From Rhodococcoides fascians A44A (lineage in GTDB: Bacteria > Actinomycetota > Actinomycetes > Mycobacteriales > Mycobacteriaceae): DNA of 42,094 nt. The position numbers were made by a program, and so were the translations under genes. The notes under the pieces are model-generated. The model had not been told where the DNA came from. It ran no database searches and saw only the letters and a list, made by a program, of their open reading frames with translations. The stretch covers positions 1,475,398-1,517,491 of the forward strand of contig NZ_JMEX01000008.1 in NCBI RefSeq assembly GCF_000760735.1, in the 5' to 3' direction. This document shows positions 1-7,090 of the stretch, piece after piece. Positions within the stretch are counted from its first letter, which is position 1, and the number at the start of each line of letters is the position of its first letter.

Positions 1-385
1 GTGGAGAGAAGGCTGGAGATGAATGCTGCGAGATCCATGCGGTGAGCTCCTTGTACTGAAGGGGTGGTGTTCGCGAACGTCGGCACTCTCACCGACAAGG
101 AGTATTGATACAGGATTCAATTCGGGTACGTCCACGGTTACGGAAGAAATTAATCCATCGCAGTCTGTTTTTGAGAGGTATCACAAGCGGATGGTCTCGG
201 CGGCGCCATCCGATCGTGATGAATTACTGGTCCATGGGCCGAGTCCGTCGTGATGGCGGGGAGATCGAACCGGTAGGCTTTGGCCGGAAAATGTTTCAAT
301 CAGTATCGATGGTCGACGTCTACTGGGGAAGCGTCACCCCGGTCGCGGGCTCGTTCGCCGCGACCCCGAGGTAGTGGAGTGGTGT
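1..385. other. gene-free stretch at the window start
   Basis: I find no convincing gene here. Base composition is visibly less GC-rich than the rest of the window, and the open frames have the skewed, Arg/Ser-rich look of non-coding translation. The only structure I see is a palindrome gttcgcgaac near 69-78, a small hairpin (gtcgg 79-83 with ccgac 92-96) and an 8-bp inverted pair (ctccttgt at 47-54, acaaggag at 95-102). These could belong to the promoter or leader of the gene starting at 386, or to the end of a transcript from outside the window. I cannot tell which. Confidence 0.5.
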
Positions 386-841
386 ATGGCTTTCGAGATC
401 GTCGACCTCGAAGAAACCTGGGTTGCCGGTCTTCCGGTCCGCAGCCCCAAGCGTGCGCTGGGGCGGTTGAACGACCCTGCTCTCGATCAGGCGTGGTCTT
501 CCGTTCTGAAGCAGGACATTGGCGGCCCACTTGCCTCCGTTTACACGGATTTCGCTCCGGGCATCGGTTCGTACAACACTCAGATCGTCGGTTACCGGTG
601 TTCGACTCTCGCTGAGGTCACGCGTGGGCATCTGGTCGCGCGTATTCCGGCCGCCAAGTACGCAAAATTCTCGTCCGTCGGTCATTTCCCCGACGTGATG
701 GTCCGGTTGTGGCAGCAGATCGAGCACGCGGAAGAGCAGCACGAGATCACGCGGACGTTCACCGCCGATTACGAGTGTTATCCGCACGCCTACAAGATCG
801 ACCTCTATCTGTCGATCGAGCTGTCGGGTGCTCGGGCGTGA
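386..841 (+). CDS. GyrI-like / AraC effector-binding-domain protein, first of a tandem pair
   Basis: A 151-residue protein that looks like a stand-alone GyrI-like (AraC effector-binding, SOUL-type fold) domain. It has an opening strand around residues 3-18, a central region around 66-95, and the typical closing pattern of an aromatic/acidic stretch followed by a hydrophobic strand, IDLYLSIEL, at about 138-146. No helix-turn-helix precedes the domain, so it should bind a ligand without binding DNA itself. A GTG at 374 is in frame, but the ATG at 386 sits behind purine-rich gtggagtgg and begins the homologous part. Its stop overlaps the GTG of the next gene by 4 bases, so the two are probably translated together. 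The ligand is unknown. Proteins of this fold bind hydrophobic cations or act as gyrase inhibitors, and neither role is shown here. Confidence 0.7.
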   Translation: MAFEIVDLEETWVAGLPVRSPKRALGRLNDPALDQAWSSVLKQDIGGPLASVYTDFAPGIGSYNTQIVGYRCSTLAEVTRGHLVARIPAAKYAKFSSVGHFPDVMVRLWQQIEHAEEQHEITRTFTADYECYPHAYKIDLYLSIELSGARA

Positions 842-1272
842 GTCATCGAGTGACCGCACGTAGCGCGGAGTTGTTCGGCGGCCTCGTGGCGCCCAGGATC
901 ACTCCGGGCGCCGAGGCCAGCACCAGTGAACTGTTCCGATTTCTGCGCGAACGAATTCGCGATCAGCACCTGGAGCCCGTCGACATCAGCACCGTCTACG
1001 TCCCGGACGCGGCCGGTGATTACAACGCCGTGGTCGCGACACCGTTCGATTCTCCGTCGGACGTTCCCGTGGGTGATGTCTTCGTGTCCGTACCCAGTGG
1101 GGTGTATGCGGTATTCGTCCCCGATGGGGTAATTCAGGACCCGGTCGAGGACGTGTGGGCCCAGGTCGAAGACGCAGCAGCAAATGGCGAGCTATTTCGT
1201 GCGTACAAAGAAGACATCGAAGTCGTTACAAAAACCGGCGAAGTGGAACTTTATATTTCGATAGTTATCTGA
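838..1272 (+). CDS. second GyrI-like effector-binding-domain protein
   Basis: A 144-residue protein with the same fold pattern as its upstream neighbour. Its C-terminus, VELYISIVI, matches IDLYLSIEL of the first protein, preceded by a similar acidic patch. I read the two as diverged tandem paralogues. The start is the GTG at 838, which shares four bases (GTGA) with the upstream stop. The frame is open further upstream, but there it only lies over the first gene. The last 70 bases are AT-richer than the body of the gene, and the following 190 bases are gene-free. Possible roles are a two-subunit ligand sensor or a toxin/gyrase modulator. The sequence decides neither. Confidence 0.65.
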   Translation: MSHRVTARSAELFGGLVAPRITPGAEASTSELFRFLRERIRDQHLEPVDISTVYVPDAAGDYNAVVATPFDSPSDVPVGDVFVSVPSGVYAVFVPDGVIQDPVEDVWAQVEDAAANGELFRAYKEDIEVVTKTGEVELYISIVI

Positions 1273-1306
1273 TTCGTCCAAGGCGTCACTTATTCGTCAC
1301 TCGTGG

Positions 1307-1320
1307 ATCACAATAGTGAT
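1307..1320. promoter_or_regulatory. palindrome upstream of the TetR gene (candidate operator)
   Basis: A perfect inverted repeat, atcac-aata-gtgat. Its inner ACAATA (1310-1315) also pairs with TATTGT at 1335-1340. It lies in the 194-base spacer between the second GyrI-like gene and the TetR gene, where an autoregulatory operator would be expected. It does not obviously match the Streptomyces gamma-butyrolactone-receptor box, so the link to the neighbouring regulator is inference. Confidence 0.35.
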
Positions 1321-1433
1321 ACATGTGAGGTTAGTATTGTCCTGCGCAACCGGACTGTCGGGTGGGTCGGCGAATTCGAGAAGACGGGTTCGGAGCATTC
1401 CTCGAGCGGTCTCAGTAGGGCGGCGTCGGTGTC

Positions 1434-1463
1434 ATGAGTAGGCAACTGAGCAGGGGTGAGTAG
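1434..1463 (+). promoter_or_regulatory. leader mini-ORF duplicating the start of the TetR gene
   Basis: ATGAGTAGGCAACTGAG at 1434 recurs as ATGGTTAGGCAACTGAG at 1467, exactly 33 bases later and in the same frame. The upstream copy encodes MSRQLSRGE and ends at TAG 1461-1463, three bases before the real start, whose protein begins MVRQLRAE. The ribosome-binding site of the main gene (aggggtgag, 1452-1460) lies inside the mini-ORF. It may be a translational leader or simply the scar of a tandem duplication. Confidence 0.45.
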
Positions 1464-1466
1464 TTC

Positions 1467-2144
1467 ATGGTTAGGCAACTGAGGGCAGAAGCCACGCGTG
1501 CAGCCGCATTGCGTGCAGCCGCAGATCTCTTTCTCGAGGTCGGTCACGCAAATGCCACACTGAGTCAGGTGTCGGCGAAGTCCGGAGTGACCAAAGGCGC
1601 TCTGTATTTCCATTTCGCGTCCAAGGAAGAGCTCGCGCGCGCCATCGTCGACGAGGGCCATGAGCGCGTATCCACCGCCTGTGCAGGCCTCGTTGATTCG
1701 CGATCGCCCGCCCTCGAGTCGGTCATCGGTATCTCCTACTCTGTCCTCGAACTTGCCGCGTCGGATCCGTTGGTCCGTGTGATGTACCGCCTGCAGATGG
1801 AGATCGACGGCTCGGAGACGGCTCGCGGCAGCGTGTTCGGCACCTGGGGCAACATCTTCGAGCACCTCTTCGACCGAGCGATCGAGCACGGTGACGTGGC
1901 CGATCATCTGGATTCGTCCAACGCTGCGCTTCTCGTGTGCGAGATGCTGGCCGGCGTGTTGATGGTGTCCGAGGCTCAGTCGACGCTGGAAACCGCTCCG
2001 TCGCGGATGGAGAAGGTGTGGAACACCGTTCTGCCGTCCCTGGTACCGCCGAACAAGCTCGGATACTTCCGCGAATTCGCGGCTCGCAGCCTGTCCAGTT
2101 TCGTTCCCGCTTCCGAGTTGGTGAACGAGTCCGTCCACGTCTGA
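1467..2144 (+). CDS. TetR-family regulator of the gamma-butyrolactone-receptor (ArpA/ScbR) type
   Basis: A 225-residue repressor with an N-terminal TetR helix-turn-helix (about residues 8-55) containing the family-typical VTKGALYFHFASKEELA. The ligand domain resembles the ScbR/ArpA group. It has the late segments MLAGVLMVSEAQS and WNTVLPSLVPP at the positions where ScbR has related sequences, as I recall them. Such proteins repress target genes until a gamma-butyrolactone-type signal binds. The ATG at 1467 is preceded by aggggtgag at good spacing. No AfsA-like synthase or other signal-making gene lies in the window, so it may be an orphan or pseudo-receptor. Likely targets are its own promoter, which carries palindromes at 1307-1340, or neighbouring genes. 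Confidence 0.85.
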   Translation: MVRQLRAEATRAAALRAAADLFLEVGHANATLSQVSAKSGVTKGALYFHFASKEELARAIVDEGHERVSTACAGLVDSRSPALESVIGISYSVLELAASDPLVRVMYRLQMEIDGSETARGSVFGTWGNIFEHLFDRAIEHGDVADHLDSSNAALLVCEMLAGVLMVSEAQSTLETAPSRMEKVWNTVLPSLVPPNKLGYFREFAARSLSSFVPASELVNESVHV

Positions 2145-2187
2145 CACCTGCTTGCGGAGTCTCGGAACCAGGCGGACACTGTGTGAC

Positions 2188-2361
2188 ATGAACCACACAG
2201 CATTGACCGAGCATCGAATGTCCGACGCCGAGCTCCGCAAAGCAATCAAGACGCTGCAGAGCAGGGCCGACGACGCCCGCCACCGCGGAGACGAGGACGA
2301 TGCAACGCGCATCGAGTCGACCGTTGCCGATTACCGTGAGGAAATGTCGAAGCGCCTCTAA
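2188..2361 (+). CDS. small charged helical protein of unknown function (57 aa)
   Basis: Starts at ATG 2188, although the frame extends to a TTG at 2152. The product is highly charged, with Glu, Asp, Arg and Lys spaced as in an amphipathic helix or coiled coil, and it has no Cys or signal sequence. It begins 44 bases after the TetR gene and its end overlaps the convergent flavin reductase gene by 4 bases. I do not recognise a family. Short proteins of this look occur as conserved hypotheticals in Rhodococcus-like genomes. Coding is supported by the helical periodicity and the fit between neighbours. Confidence 0.55.
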   Translation: MNHTALTEHRMSDAELRKAIKTLQSRADDARHRGDEDDATRIESTVADYREEMSKRL

Positions 2362-3062
2362 CCGAATCGTTCGGTTCTGATGCGCGGCGGTAGGTGGCCG
2401 TCCTGCACCAGGAGGTCCGCTGCCGCTTCGACGAATCCCGTCGGTCCACACACGAAGCACGACGGCGCGAACTCGGCGGGCCATCCGTCGACGACGAGAT
2501 CGTCCGACGTGAGTCGGCCGACGCGGCCTCGGTAGCCCTCGGGAGCTTCCCTGGTGAAGCGGTATGCGACGTCGATTCCGCCGGGCATCGCGCGAAGTTC
2601 GGAGGCGTACAGGATCTCCGCGGGTGTCCGGACCGAGTAGATGAGGCGAAAGGGGGTCTTGCGTTCGGCCGTCCTGCGCGCGCGGAGCATCGACATCAGA
2701 GGAACGACGCCGGAGCCACCTGCCAGGAGCAGCACCGGGGCAGGGTCGGATTCGTTCCAGACGAACCATCCGCCGATCGGGCCGCGCATTTCGACCTGCT
2801 CGCCGACCTCGAGGACTCCGGTGAGGTACGGCGACACCTCGCCGTCGTCGACGGTCTGCACGGTGAGCGCGACGGCCGTGCCGTCCGTAGGAGTTGCTAT
2901 CGAGTAACTACGCTGCGCCGAGTAACCGTCCTCCGCGGTGAGGCGCACGTCGACGTGCTGCCCCGGCATGTGGCCCGGCCAGTCCGGAATGTCGAAGACG
3001 AGGGTCTCGGCGCTCGAGGTTTCCCTGATCTTCGCGACGAGTGTTGCAACCAGCCAGTTCAA
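2358..3062 (-). CDS. ferredoxin-reductase-type FAD/NAD(P)-binding oxidoreductase
   Basis: A 234-residue flavin reductase of the ferredoxin-NADP reductase fold. The FAD-binding RSYS motif is at residues 51-54, the nucleotide-binding GGSGVV at 115-120, and a C-terminal CGPTGF motif follows. No iron-sulfur cysteines are visible. The frame is open far upstream inside the neighbouring gene, but the best start is TTG at 3062: it overlaps the upstream stop as TTGA, and the protein then begins directly at the FAD domain. The protein probably passes electrons from NAD(P)H to the molybdopterin protein encoded just upstream, or takes them from it. The partner assignment rests on gene coupling only. Confidence 0.85.
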   Translation of the reverse strand: MNWLVATLVAKIRETSSAETLVFDIPDWPGHMPGQHVDVRLTAEDGYSAQRSYSIATPTDGTAVALTVQTVDDGEVSPYLTGVLEVGEQVEMRGPIGGWFVWNESDPAPVLLLAGGSGVVPLMSMLRARRTAERKTPFRLIYSVRTPAEILYASELRAMPGGIDVAYRFTREAPEGYRGRVGRLTSDDLVVDGWPAEFAPSCFVCGPTGFVEAAADLLVQDGHLPPRIRTERFG

Positions 3063-3658
3063 TCTCCCTGATACCTCTGCTCCTGCCACGGATCGCCGTA
3101 GTCGTGATATCCGTTGCGTTCCCAGAATCCGGGCTCGTCGCGCATGAGCAAGGTCAGCTTCTCGATCCACTTGGCCGATTTCCAGAAGTACAGGCCCGGA
3201 ACCAGCAGGCGGGCCGGCCCACCGTGCTCGGGGTGCAACGGCTTTCCGTCGTAATCGTATACGAGCCAAGCTTTTCCGTTACGCAGTTCACCGAGCGGGA
3301 GGTTGGTGGTGTACCCGTCGCGCCCATGAGCCATCACGTGGGTTGCGGTGGTCTCGATTCCGTCCAGCACCGTGTCGAGTGACACCCCGCGCCACCGAGT
3401 GTCCAACTTGGACCACTTGGTGACGCAGTGGATGTCCACCGTCGGCTTCTCTGCGGGCAGAGCGCGCATCTCGTTCCACGTCCAACGGTGCTTCTCGCCG
3501 CGCTCGGTGACGACCGTGAACTCCCAGCCCTCGGTACGAACGCGAGGTGTCGGCCCGGCGGACAGAACCGGGAAATCGTCGGTTCGGTACTGGCCGGGCG
3601 GGATACGGGACGAGTCGCCTCTGTTCTTGCCGACGAATCCCCTCGACACTATTGCCAT
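3059..3658 (-). CDS. sulfite-oxidase-like molybdopterin-binding oxidoreductase
   Basis: A 199-residue protein built almost entirely of the oxidoreductase molybdopterin-binding domain. The segment VDIHCVTKWS carries the cysteine (C78) that ligates molybdenum in the sulfite oxidase family, and GGPARLLVPGLYFWKSAKW near the C-terminus is also typical. There is no haem domain, no dimerisation domain and no Tat or Sec signal, so it should be cytoplasmic, unlike MsrP. The start at ATG 3658 has GGAGGAG about nine bases upstream. The in-frame start at 3724 would add a non-conserved extension. The gene is coupled to a flavin reductase by a 4-base overlap, which suggests a two-protein electron-transfer system with an unknown substrate. 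Confidence 0.87.
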   Translation of the reverse strand: MAIVSRGFVGKNRGDSSRIPPGQYRTDDFPVLSAGPTPRVRTEGWEFTVVTERGEKHRWTWNEMRALPAEKPTVDIHCVTKWSKLDTRWRGVSLDTVLDGIETTATHVMAHGRDGYTTNLPLGELRNGKAWLVYDYDGKPLHPEHGGPARLLVPGLYFWKSAKWIEKLTLLMRDEPGFWERNGYHDYGDPWQEQRYQGD

Positions 3659-3756
3659 CGGCCCAGTCTCCTCCGTCGACACCACCAGCGACAACCGGAC
3701 AGGCGCGTAGGGTGCGAAGGACACATTCTTCGACTTCGTGGGGGACGAGACACACG

Positions 3757-4596
3757 ATGACCATCAAGGATCTGCGAGGAAAGAAGACGCTCGTCACGGG
3801 GGCGGGCAGCGGGATCGGGCGTGCCACGGCCATCGCCGCGTCCAGAGCAGGCGCGAAGCTGTATCTCACCGACATCAACGAAGTGGGATTGAAGGAGACC
3901 GTCGCGGCGGTCGGCTCGTCGGTCGAGATGCACGCGGCCTTCGACGTCTCGGACTACGAGGCAGTGACGTCGTTCGCGTCCACGGTGCACGAGTCCGTCG
4001 ACAGCCTCGACATCGTCATGAACGTCGCAGGGATCTCGGCGTGGGGAACGGTGGAGAACCTCGAGCACCGGCACTGGAAGTCGATGATCGACGTCAACCT
4101 CATGGGACCGATCCACGTCATGGAGAACTTTCTTCCCCCGATGGTCAAGGCAGGTCGCGGAGGTCACCTCGTCAACGTCTCGTCCGCGGCGGGCCTCATT
4201 CCATTGCCGTGGCACGCCGCCTACAGCGCCAGCAAATACGGTCTGCGCGGTGCGTCGGAAGTCCTGCGCTACGACCTCAAGCGGCACGGCATCGGCGTCA
4301 GCCTCGTCGTACCGGGTGGGGTCAAGACCGGACTGGTGAACACCGTGGAGATCGCAGGCGTCGACCGCGACGATCCGCGCGTGCAGAAGCTGCAGCATCG
4401 CTTCGAGAAACGAGCTGTCGAACCCGACGTGGTGGCCGACGCGATCATCACGGGAATCGTCAAGAACCGCTATCTTGTCTACTCGTCCAACGACATCCGC
4501 TTCGGATACTGGTGGGCTCGAAAGTTCGCGCTGCCCTACGAGTTCGTGCTGCAGAAGGCCAACGACCAGTTCGGGAAATTGCTGAAGAAGTCATAG
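3757..4596 (+). CDS. short-chain dehydrogenase/reductase (SDR)
   Basis: A classical SDR of 279 residues with the Rossmann motif TGAGSGIG (14-21), NVAG (89-92), a catalytic serine in VSSAAG (around 142-143), and Y156/K160 in YSASK. The acidic D39 after the second strand suggests preference for NAD(H). The C-terminal extension (about residues 240-279), rich in aromatic and basic residues, resembles SDRs that contact membranes. The ATG at 3757 begins the Rossmann domain, and the upstream frame is non-conserved. It runs divergently from the molybdopterin pair with a 98-base spacer and converges on soxR with a 6-base overlap. The substrate is unknown. Confidence 0.9.
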   Translation: MTIKDLRGKKTLVTGAGSGIGRATAIAASRAGAKLYLTDINEVGLKETVAAVGSSVEMHAAFDVSDYEAVTSFASTVHESVDSLDIVMNVAGISAWGTVENLEHRHWKSMIDVNLMGPIHVMENFLPPMVKAGRGGHLVNVSSAAGLIPLPWHAAYSASKYGLRGASEVLRYDLKRHGIGVSLVVPGGVKTGLVNTVEIAGVDRDDPRVQKLQHRFEKRAVEPDVVADAIITGIVKNRYLVYSSNDIRFGYWWARKFALPYEFVLQKANDQFGKLLKKS

Positions 4597-5049
4597 GTCG
4601 ACGTCCAGTCGCCGTGCGCCGGGCCCGCTGTCGGCCAACTCGTCGCCCGGATTGGCCAGCGCGCAACTGGAGAGCGACAGGCAGCCGCACCCGATGCAGC
4701 CCGTCAGATCGTCCCGAAGCCTGACGAGTTGCTCGATACGACGGTCCAGGTCGGCATGCCAGTGGCCCGAGAGCTTGGCCCAGTCGCGTTTGGTGGGTGT
4801 CCGCTCCTCCGGGAGGTCGGCCAACGCGTCGCGAATTCGTGAAAGCGGAATGCCGACCTTCTGCGAGATGCGAATGAACGCAACGCGCCGCAGAGTGTCG
4901 CGGTGGTAGCGCCGTTGATTCCCCGACGTACGTCGGCTGGTGATGAGTCCCTGCTTCTCGTAGAAGTGCAAGGCCGACACCGCAACTCCGCTGCGTTCGG
5001 ACAGTTGGCCTGGGCTGAGCTCGCGCACTTTCCAATCGGGCATCGGCAT
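4591..5049 (-). CDS. soxR: redox-sensing MerR-family regulator SoxR
   Basis: A 152-residue MerR-type regulator. It has an N-terminal winged helix-turn-helix (about 12-80), a dimerisation helix (about 85-115) and the SoxR iron-sulfur signature [12 protein letters not shown], with cysteines at 118, 121, 123 and 129 holding a [2Fe-2S] cluster. The following [10 protein letters not shown] matches the family. Oxidation of the cluster by redox-cycling compounds activates target promoters. In actinobacteria these targets are usually oxidoreductase or efflux genes rather than soxS. The tail-to-tail SDR gene is a possible target, but its promoter is on the far side. Two Met codons (5049, 5043) could start the protein. 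Confidence 0.93.
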   Translation of the reverse strand: MPMPDWKVRELSPGQLSERSGVAVSALHFYEKQGLITSRRTSGNQRRYHRDTLRRVAFIRISQKVGIPLSRIRDALADLPEERTPTKRDWAKLSGHWHADLDRRIEQLVRLRDDLTGCIGCGCLSLSSCALANPGDELADSGPGARRLDVDL

Positions 5050-5068
5050 ACCTCGACATTACTTGCGC

Positions 5069-5422
5069 TTACAGAACCTCGTGCACCTTGTCGGCCGGCC
5101 TCGCGAGCACGGTGCCCTTGTCCGTCACGACGATCGGGCGTTCGATGAGGATCGGGTGTTCGACCATTGCCGCGATCAGACCGTCCTCGGATGCGTCCTT
5201 CAGCCCGAGTTCCTTGTACAGCGCTTCCTTTCGACGGATTGCCTGGGCGGCCGTCAGGCCCGCGTCGTCGAGAAGTTTGCGCAGTCCGTCCTTGGTGGGC
5301 GGGGTTTCGAGGTATTTCACGACGGTCGGCTCGATCCCCGCCTCCTGGATGGCTTTCAACACGGTGCGCGAGGTGTTGCATCGGGGATTGTGGTAGATGG
5401 TCGCAGTCGAAGTCATGGACAT
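5069..5422 (-). CDS. arsC: ArsC-type arsenate reductase (glutaredoxin-dependent family)
   Basis: A 117-residue thioredoxin-fold ArsC/Spx-family protein. The N-terminal YHNPRCNTSR carries the single catalytic cysteine C15, and ILIERPIVV supplies the conserved Arg-Pro of the active site. This layout is that of the glutaredoxin-linked ArsC class, which reduces arsenate to arsenite. No arsB/acr3 or ArsR gene lies nearby, so a general thiol-reductase role or a Spx/YffB-like function is possible. Start codons at 5422 and 5416 are both in frame. The gene runs divergently from the NAD(P)-binding protein with a 48-base spacer. Confidence 0.85.
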   Translation of the reverse strand: MSMTSTATIYHNPRCNTSRTVLKAIQEAGIEPTVVKYLETPPTKDGLRKLLDDAGLTAAQAIRRKEALYKELGLKDASEDGLIAAMVEHPILIERPIVVTDKGTVLARPADKVHEVL

Positions 5423-5470
5423 AGATAGTGCCACTGTTTGTGGTCCGAGCCGGTCGGGTAGTCGAGTGCA

Positions 5471-6136
5471 ATGACTGATCGACGAGTAGTGATCGCAGGC
5501 GGACACGGCAAGATCGCGCAGCACCTGATTCAGGTTCTCACGGCACAGGGCGACCGAGCGGTGGCGTTGATTCGAAACCCGCACCACGTTGACGCTGTGA
5601 CGGCGCTGGGCGCACTCCCCGAGGTGGTGGACCTCGAGAATGCATCCGTCGAGGACGTCGCTGCCCTGTTGCACGACGCCGATGCCGTGGTCTTCGCGGC
5701 GGGAGCCGGGCCATCCGGTGGCGTAGAGCGTAAGGACACCGTCGACCGCGCGGCGTCGGTGCTGCTGGCCGACGCTGCCGAGAAGGCCGGTGTTGCACGG
5801 TTCGTGCAGATCAGCTCGTTCGGAGCGGGTGAGCCGGTTGCGGACGACGCCGAGGACACTTGGAAGGCGTACATCGCGGCCAAGACGGCGGCCGAGGAAG
5901 ATCTGAAGTCCAGGCAGAAGCTGGACTGGACGATTCTGCGCCCCGGGGGATTGACGGACGACGACCCGTCGGGCCATGTCACGCTGACCGCGCCGCCGCT
6001 GGAGCGCGGGACGGTGCCGCGCGCCGATGTCGCGGCCGTCATCGCAGCGTTGATCGACACCCCGGCCACCGCGGGCAAGACCTTGATGTTGACGTCGGGC
6101 GATGTCACCGTGGAGGACGCTGTCTCCGCGGTGTGA
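5471..6136 (+). CDS. NAD(P)-binding atypical SDR protein
   Basis: A 221-residue Rossmann protein. It starts VVIAGGHGKIAQHL, a GxxGxx nucleotide loop at residues 9-14, with an arginine (R35, in ALIRNP) after the second strand that suggests NADP(H). It also has FVQISSFGAG and WTILRPGGLTDD, both typical of the NAD(P)H-binding (NmrA/YwnB-like) atypical SDRs. A catalytic Tyr-Lys pair is not obvious, so it may be a redox sensor or epimerase-like protein rather than a dehydrogenase. It is followed after 29 bases by a GntR regulator on the same strand, so the two may be co-transcribed. Confidence 0.87.
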   Translation: MTDRRVVIAGGHGKIAQHLIQVLTAQGDRAVALIRNPHHVDAVTALGALPEVVDLENASVEDVAALLHDADAVVFAAGAGPSGGVERKDTVDRAASVLLADAAEKAGVARFVQISSFGAGEPVADDAEDTWKAYIAAKTAAEEDLKSRQKLDWTILRPGGLTDDDPSGHVTLTAPPLERGTVPRADVAAVIAALIDTPATAGKTLMLTSGDVTVEDAVSAV

Positions 6137-6165
6137 CCGCGTGAGTGCGTGATAGAAAGTCCTGC

Positions 6166-6519
6166 ATGCGCATCCACGTCGACCCGGCGTCCGGGACCCC
6201 GTTGTTCGAGCAGGTGAGGTCGGGGATTCTCGATCTGGTGCGGAGCGGTGAACTGGTCGCGGAGACCAAGATTCCGACGGTGCGTGGTCTGGCCGAGGAG
6301 TTGTCGATCGCGCCGCACACCGTCGCGAAGGCGTACAAGGAACTCGAGGCGCAGGGCGTCATCTCCGCCCGTGGGCGTCTGGGGACGTTCATCGCGTCGG
6401 GCGGGGATCCGACGGAGGACAACGCGGCGCGCGCAGCGCGGAAGTACGTCACCGAGTTGCGCGCCCTCGGGTTGTCCGACGAGAAGATCCGGGGACATGT
6501 CGACACAGCACTAAGTTGA
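6166..6519 (+). CDS. GntR-family regulator, YtrA-like
   Basis: A 117-residue regulator. It has an N-terminal GntR winged helix (about 8-75) with KIPTVRGLAEELSIAPHTV, and only a short C-terminal helical tail, which is the YtrA subfamily layout. Members usually sit beside ABC transporter genes and repress them. Here no transporter is adjacent: the neighbours are an NAD(P)-binding protein upstream and DoxX downstream. The ATG at 6166 begins the conserved MRIHVDP. A GTG at 6145 is in frame but adds only non-conserved residues. The targets are unknown and could be its own unit. Confidence 0.88.
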   Translation: MRIHVDPASGTPLFEQVRSGILDLVRSGELVAETKIPTVRGLAEELSIAPHTVAKAYKELEAQGVISARGRLGTFIASGGDPTEDNAARAARKYVTELRALGLSDEKIRGHVDTALS

Positions 6520-6580
6520 CGCTTCAACATAACTGTGTCAGGGTAGTCCGGTTCCCATTGCCGTGCCCGAAGGATCTGAC

Positions 6581-7012
6581 ATGAACTCGACCATCTTCCG
6601 CGACATTGCGACCCTCGTTGCCCGAATCGGCCTGGGCATCGTGTTCATCGCCCACGGGTGGCAGAAACTCAACACCAACGGACTCGACGCGACCAAGGCC
6701 GGTTTCGAAGGCATGGGCGTCCCGCTGCCCGCAGCCTCCGCGTACTTCGCAACCTTCGTCGAACTCATCGGCGGTGTCGCGCTGGTGGTGGGCATCTTCA
6801 CCCCGATCATCGGCATCCTGCTGTTCCTCGACATGCTCGGCGCATTCCTGTTCGTGCACTACGACCTGGGTGTATTCGTGTCCGAGGGCGGCTACGAGCT
6901 CGTCCTGGCACTCGGCGTCGGCGCCCTGCTGATCGCCGCGACCGGAGCCGGACGCTTCAGCCTCGACGCAGCCACCGGCGGCCGAACCAGCTTCGCGAAA
7001 GCGCGCGCCTGA
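6581..7012 (+). CDS. DoxX-family membrane protein
   Basis: A 143-residue protein with four predicted membrane helices (about 8-28, 50-72, 75-97 and 105-127) and the DoxX features IGLGIVFIAHGWQKL and GVPLPAASAYFATFVELIGG. In mycobacteria a DoxX protein joins a membrane oxidoreductase complex linking SodA and SseA to thiol homeostasis. Other members are merely linked to redox or thiosulfate metabolism. No partner gene is adjacent, so the role is open. The ATG at 6581 follows gaaggatctgac, a good ribosome-binding site. The GTG at 6563 is less likely. Confidence 0.88.
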   Translation: MNSTIFRDIATLVARIGLGIVFIAHGWQKLNTNGLDATKAGFEGMGVPLPAASAYFATFVELIGGVALVVGIFTPIIGILLFLDMLGAFLFVHYDLGVFVSEGGYELVLALGVGALLIAATGAGRFSLDAATGGRTSFAKARA

Positions 7013-7090
7013 CACGTCGCTCGACCCGGAACCCTGGCACCTACTCGGAAATTCGCCACGCCACCACGGTGATAGTGCTTCACTTCACCT

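Noticed and set aside
105..374. Open frame of 89 codons from TTG 105, with aaggag just upstream
   Set aside because: The spacing to the start is only two bases, the translation is Arg/Ser-rich without any recognisable pattern, and it ends just before the GyrI-like gene without a sensible overlap.
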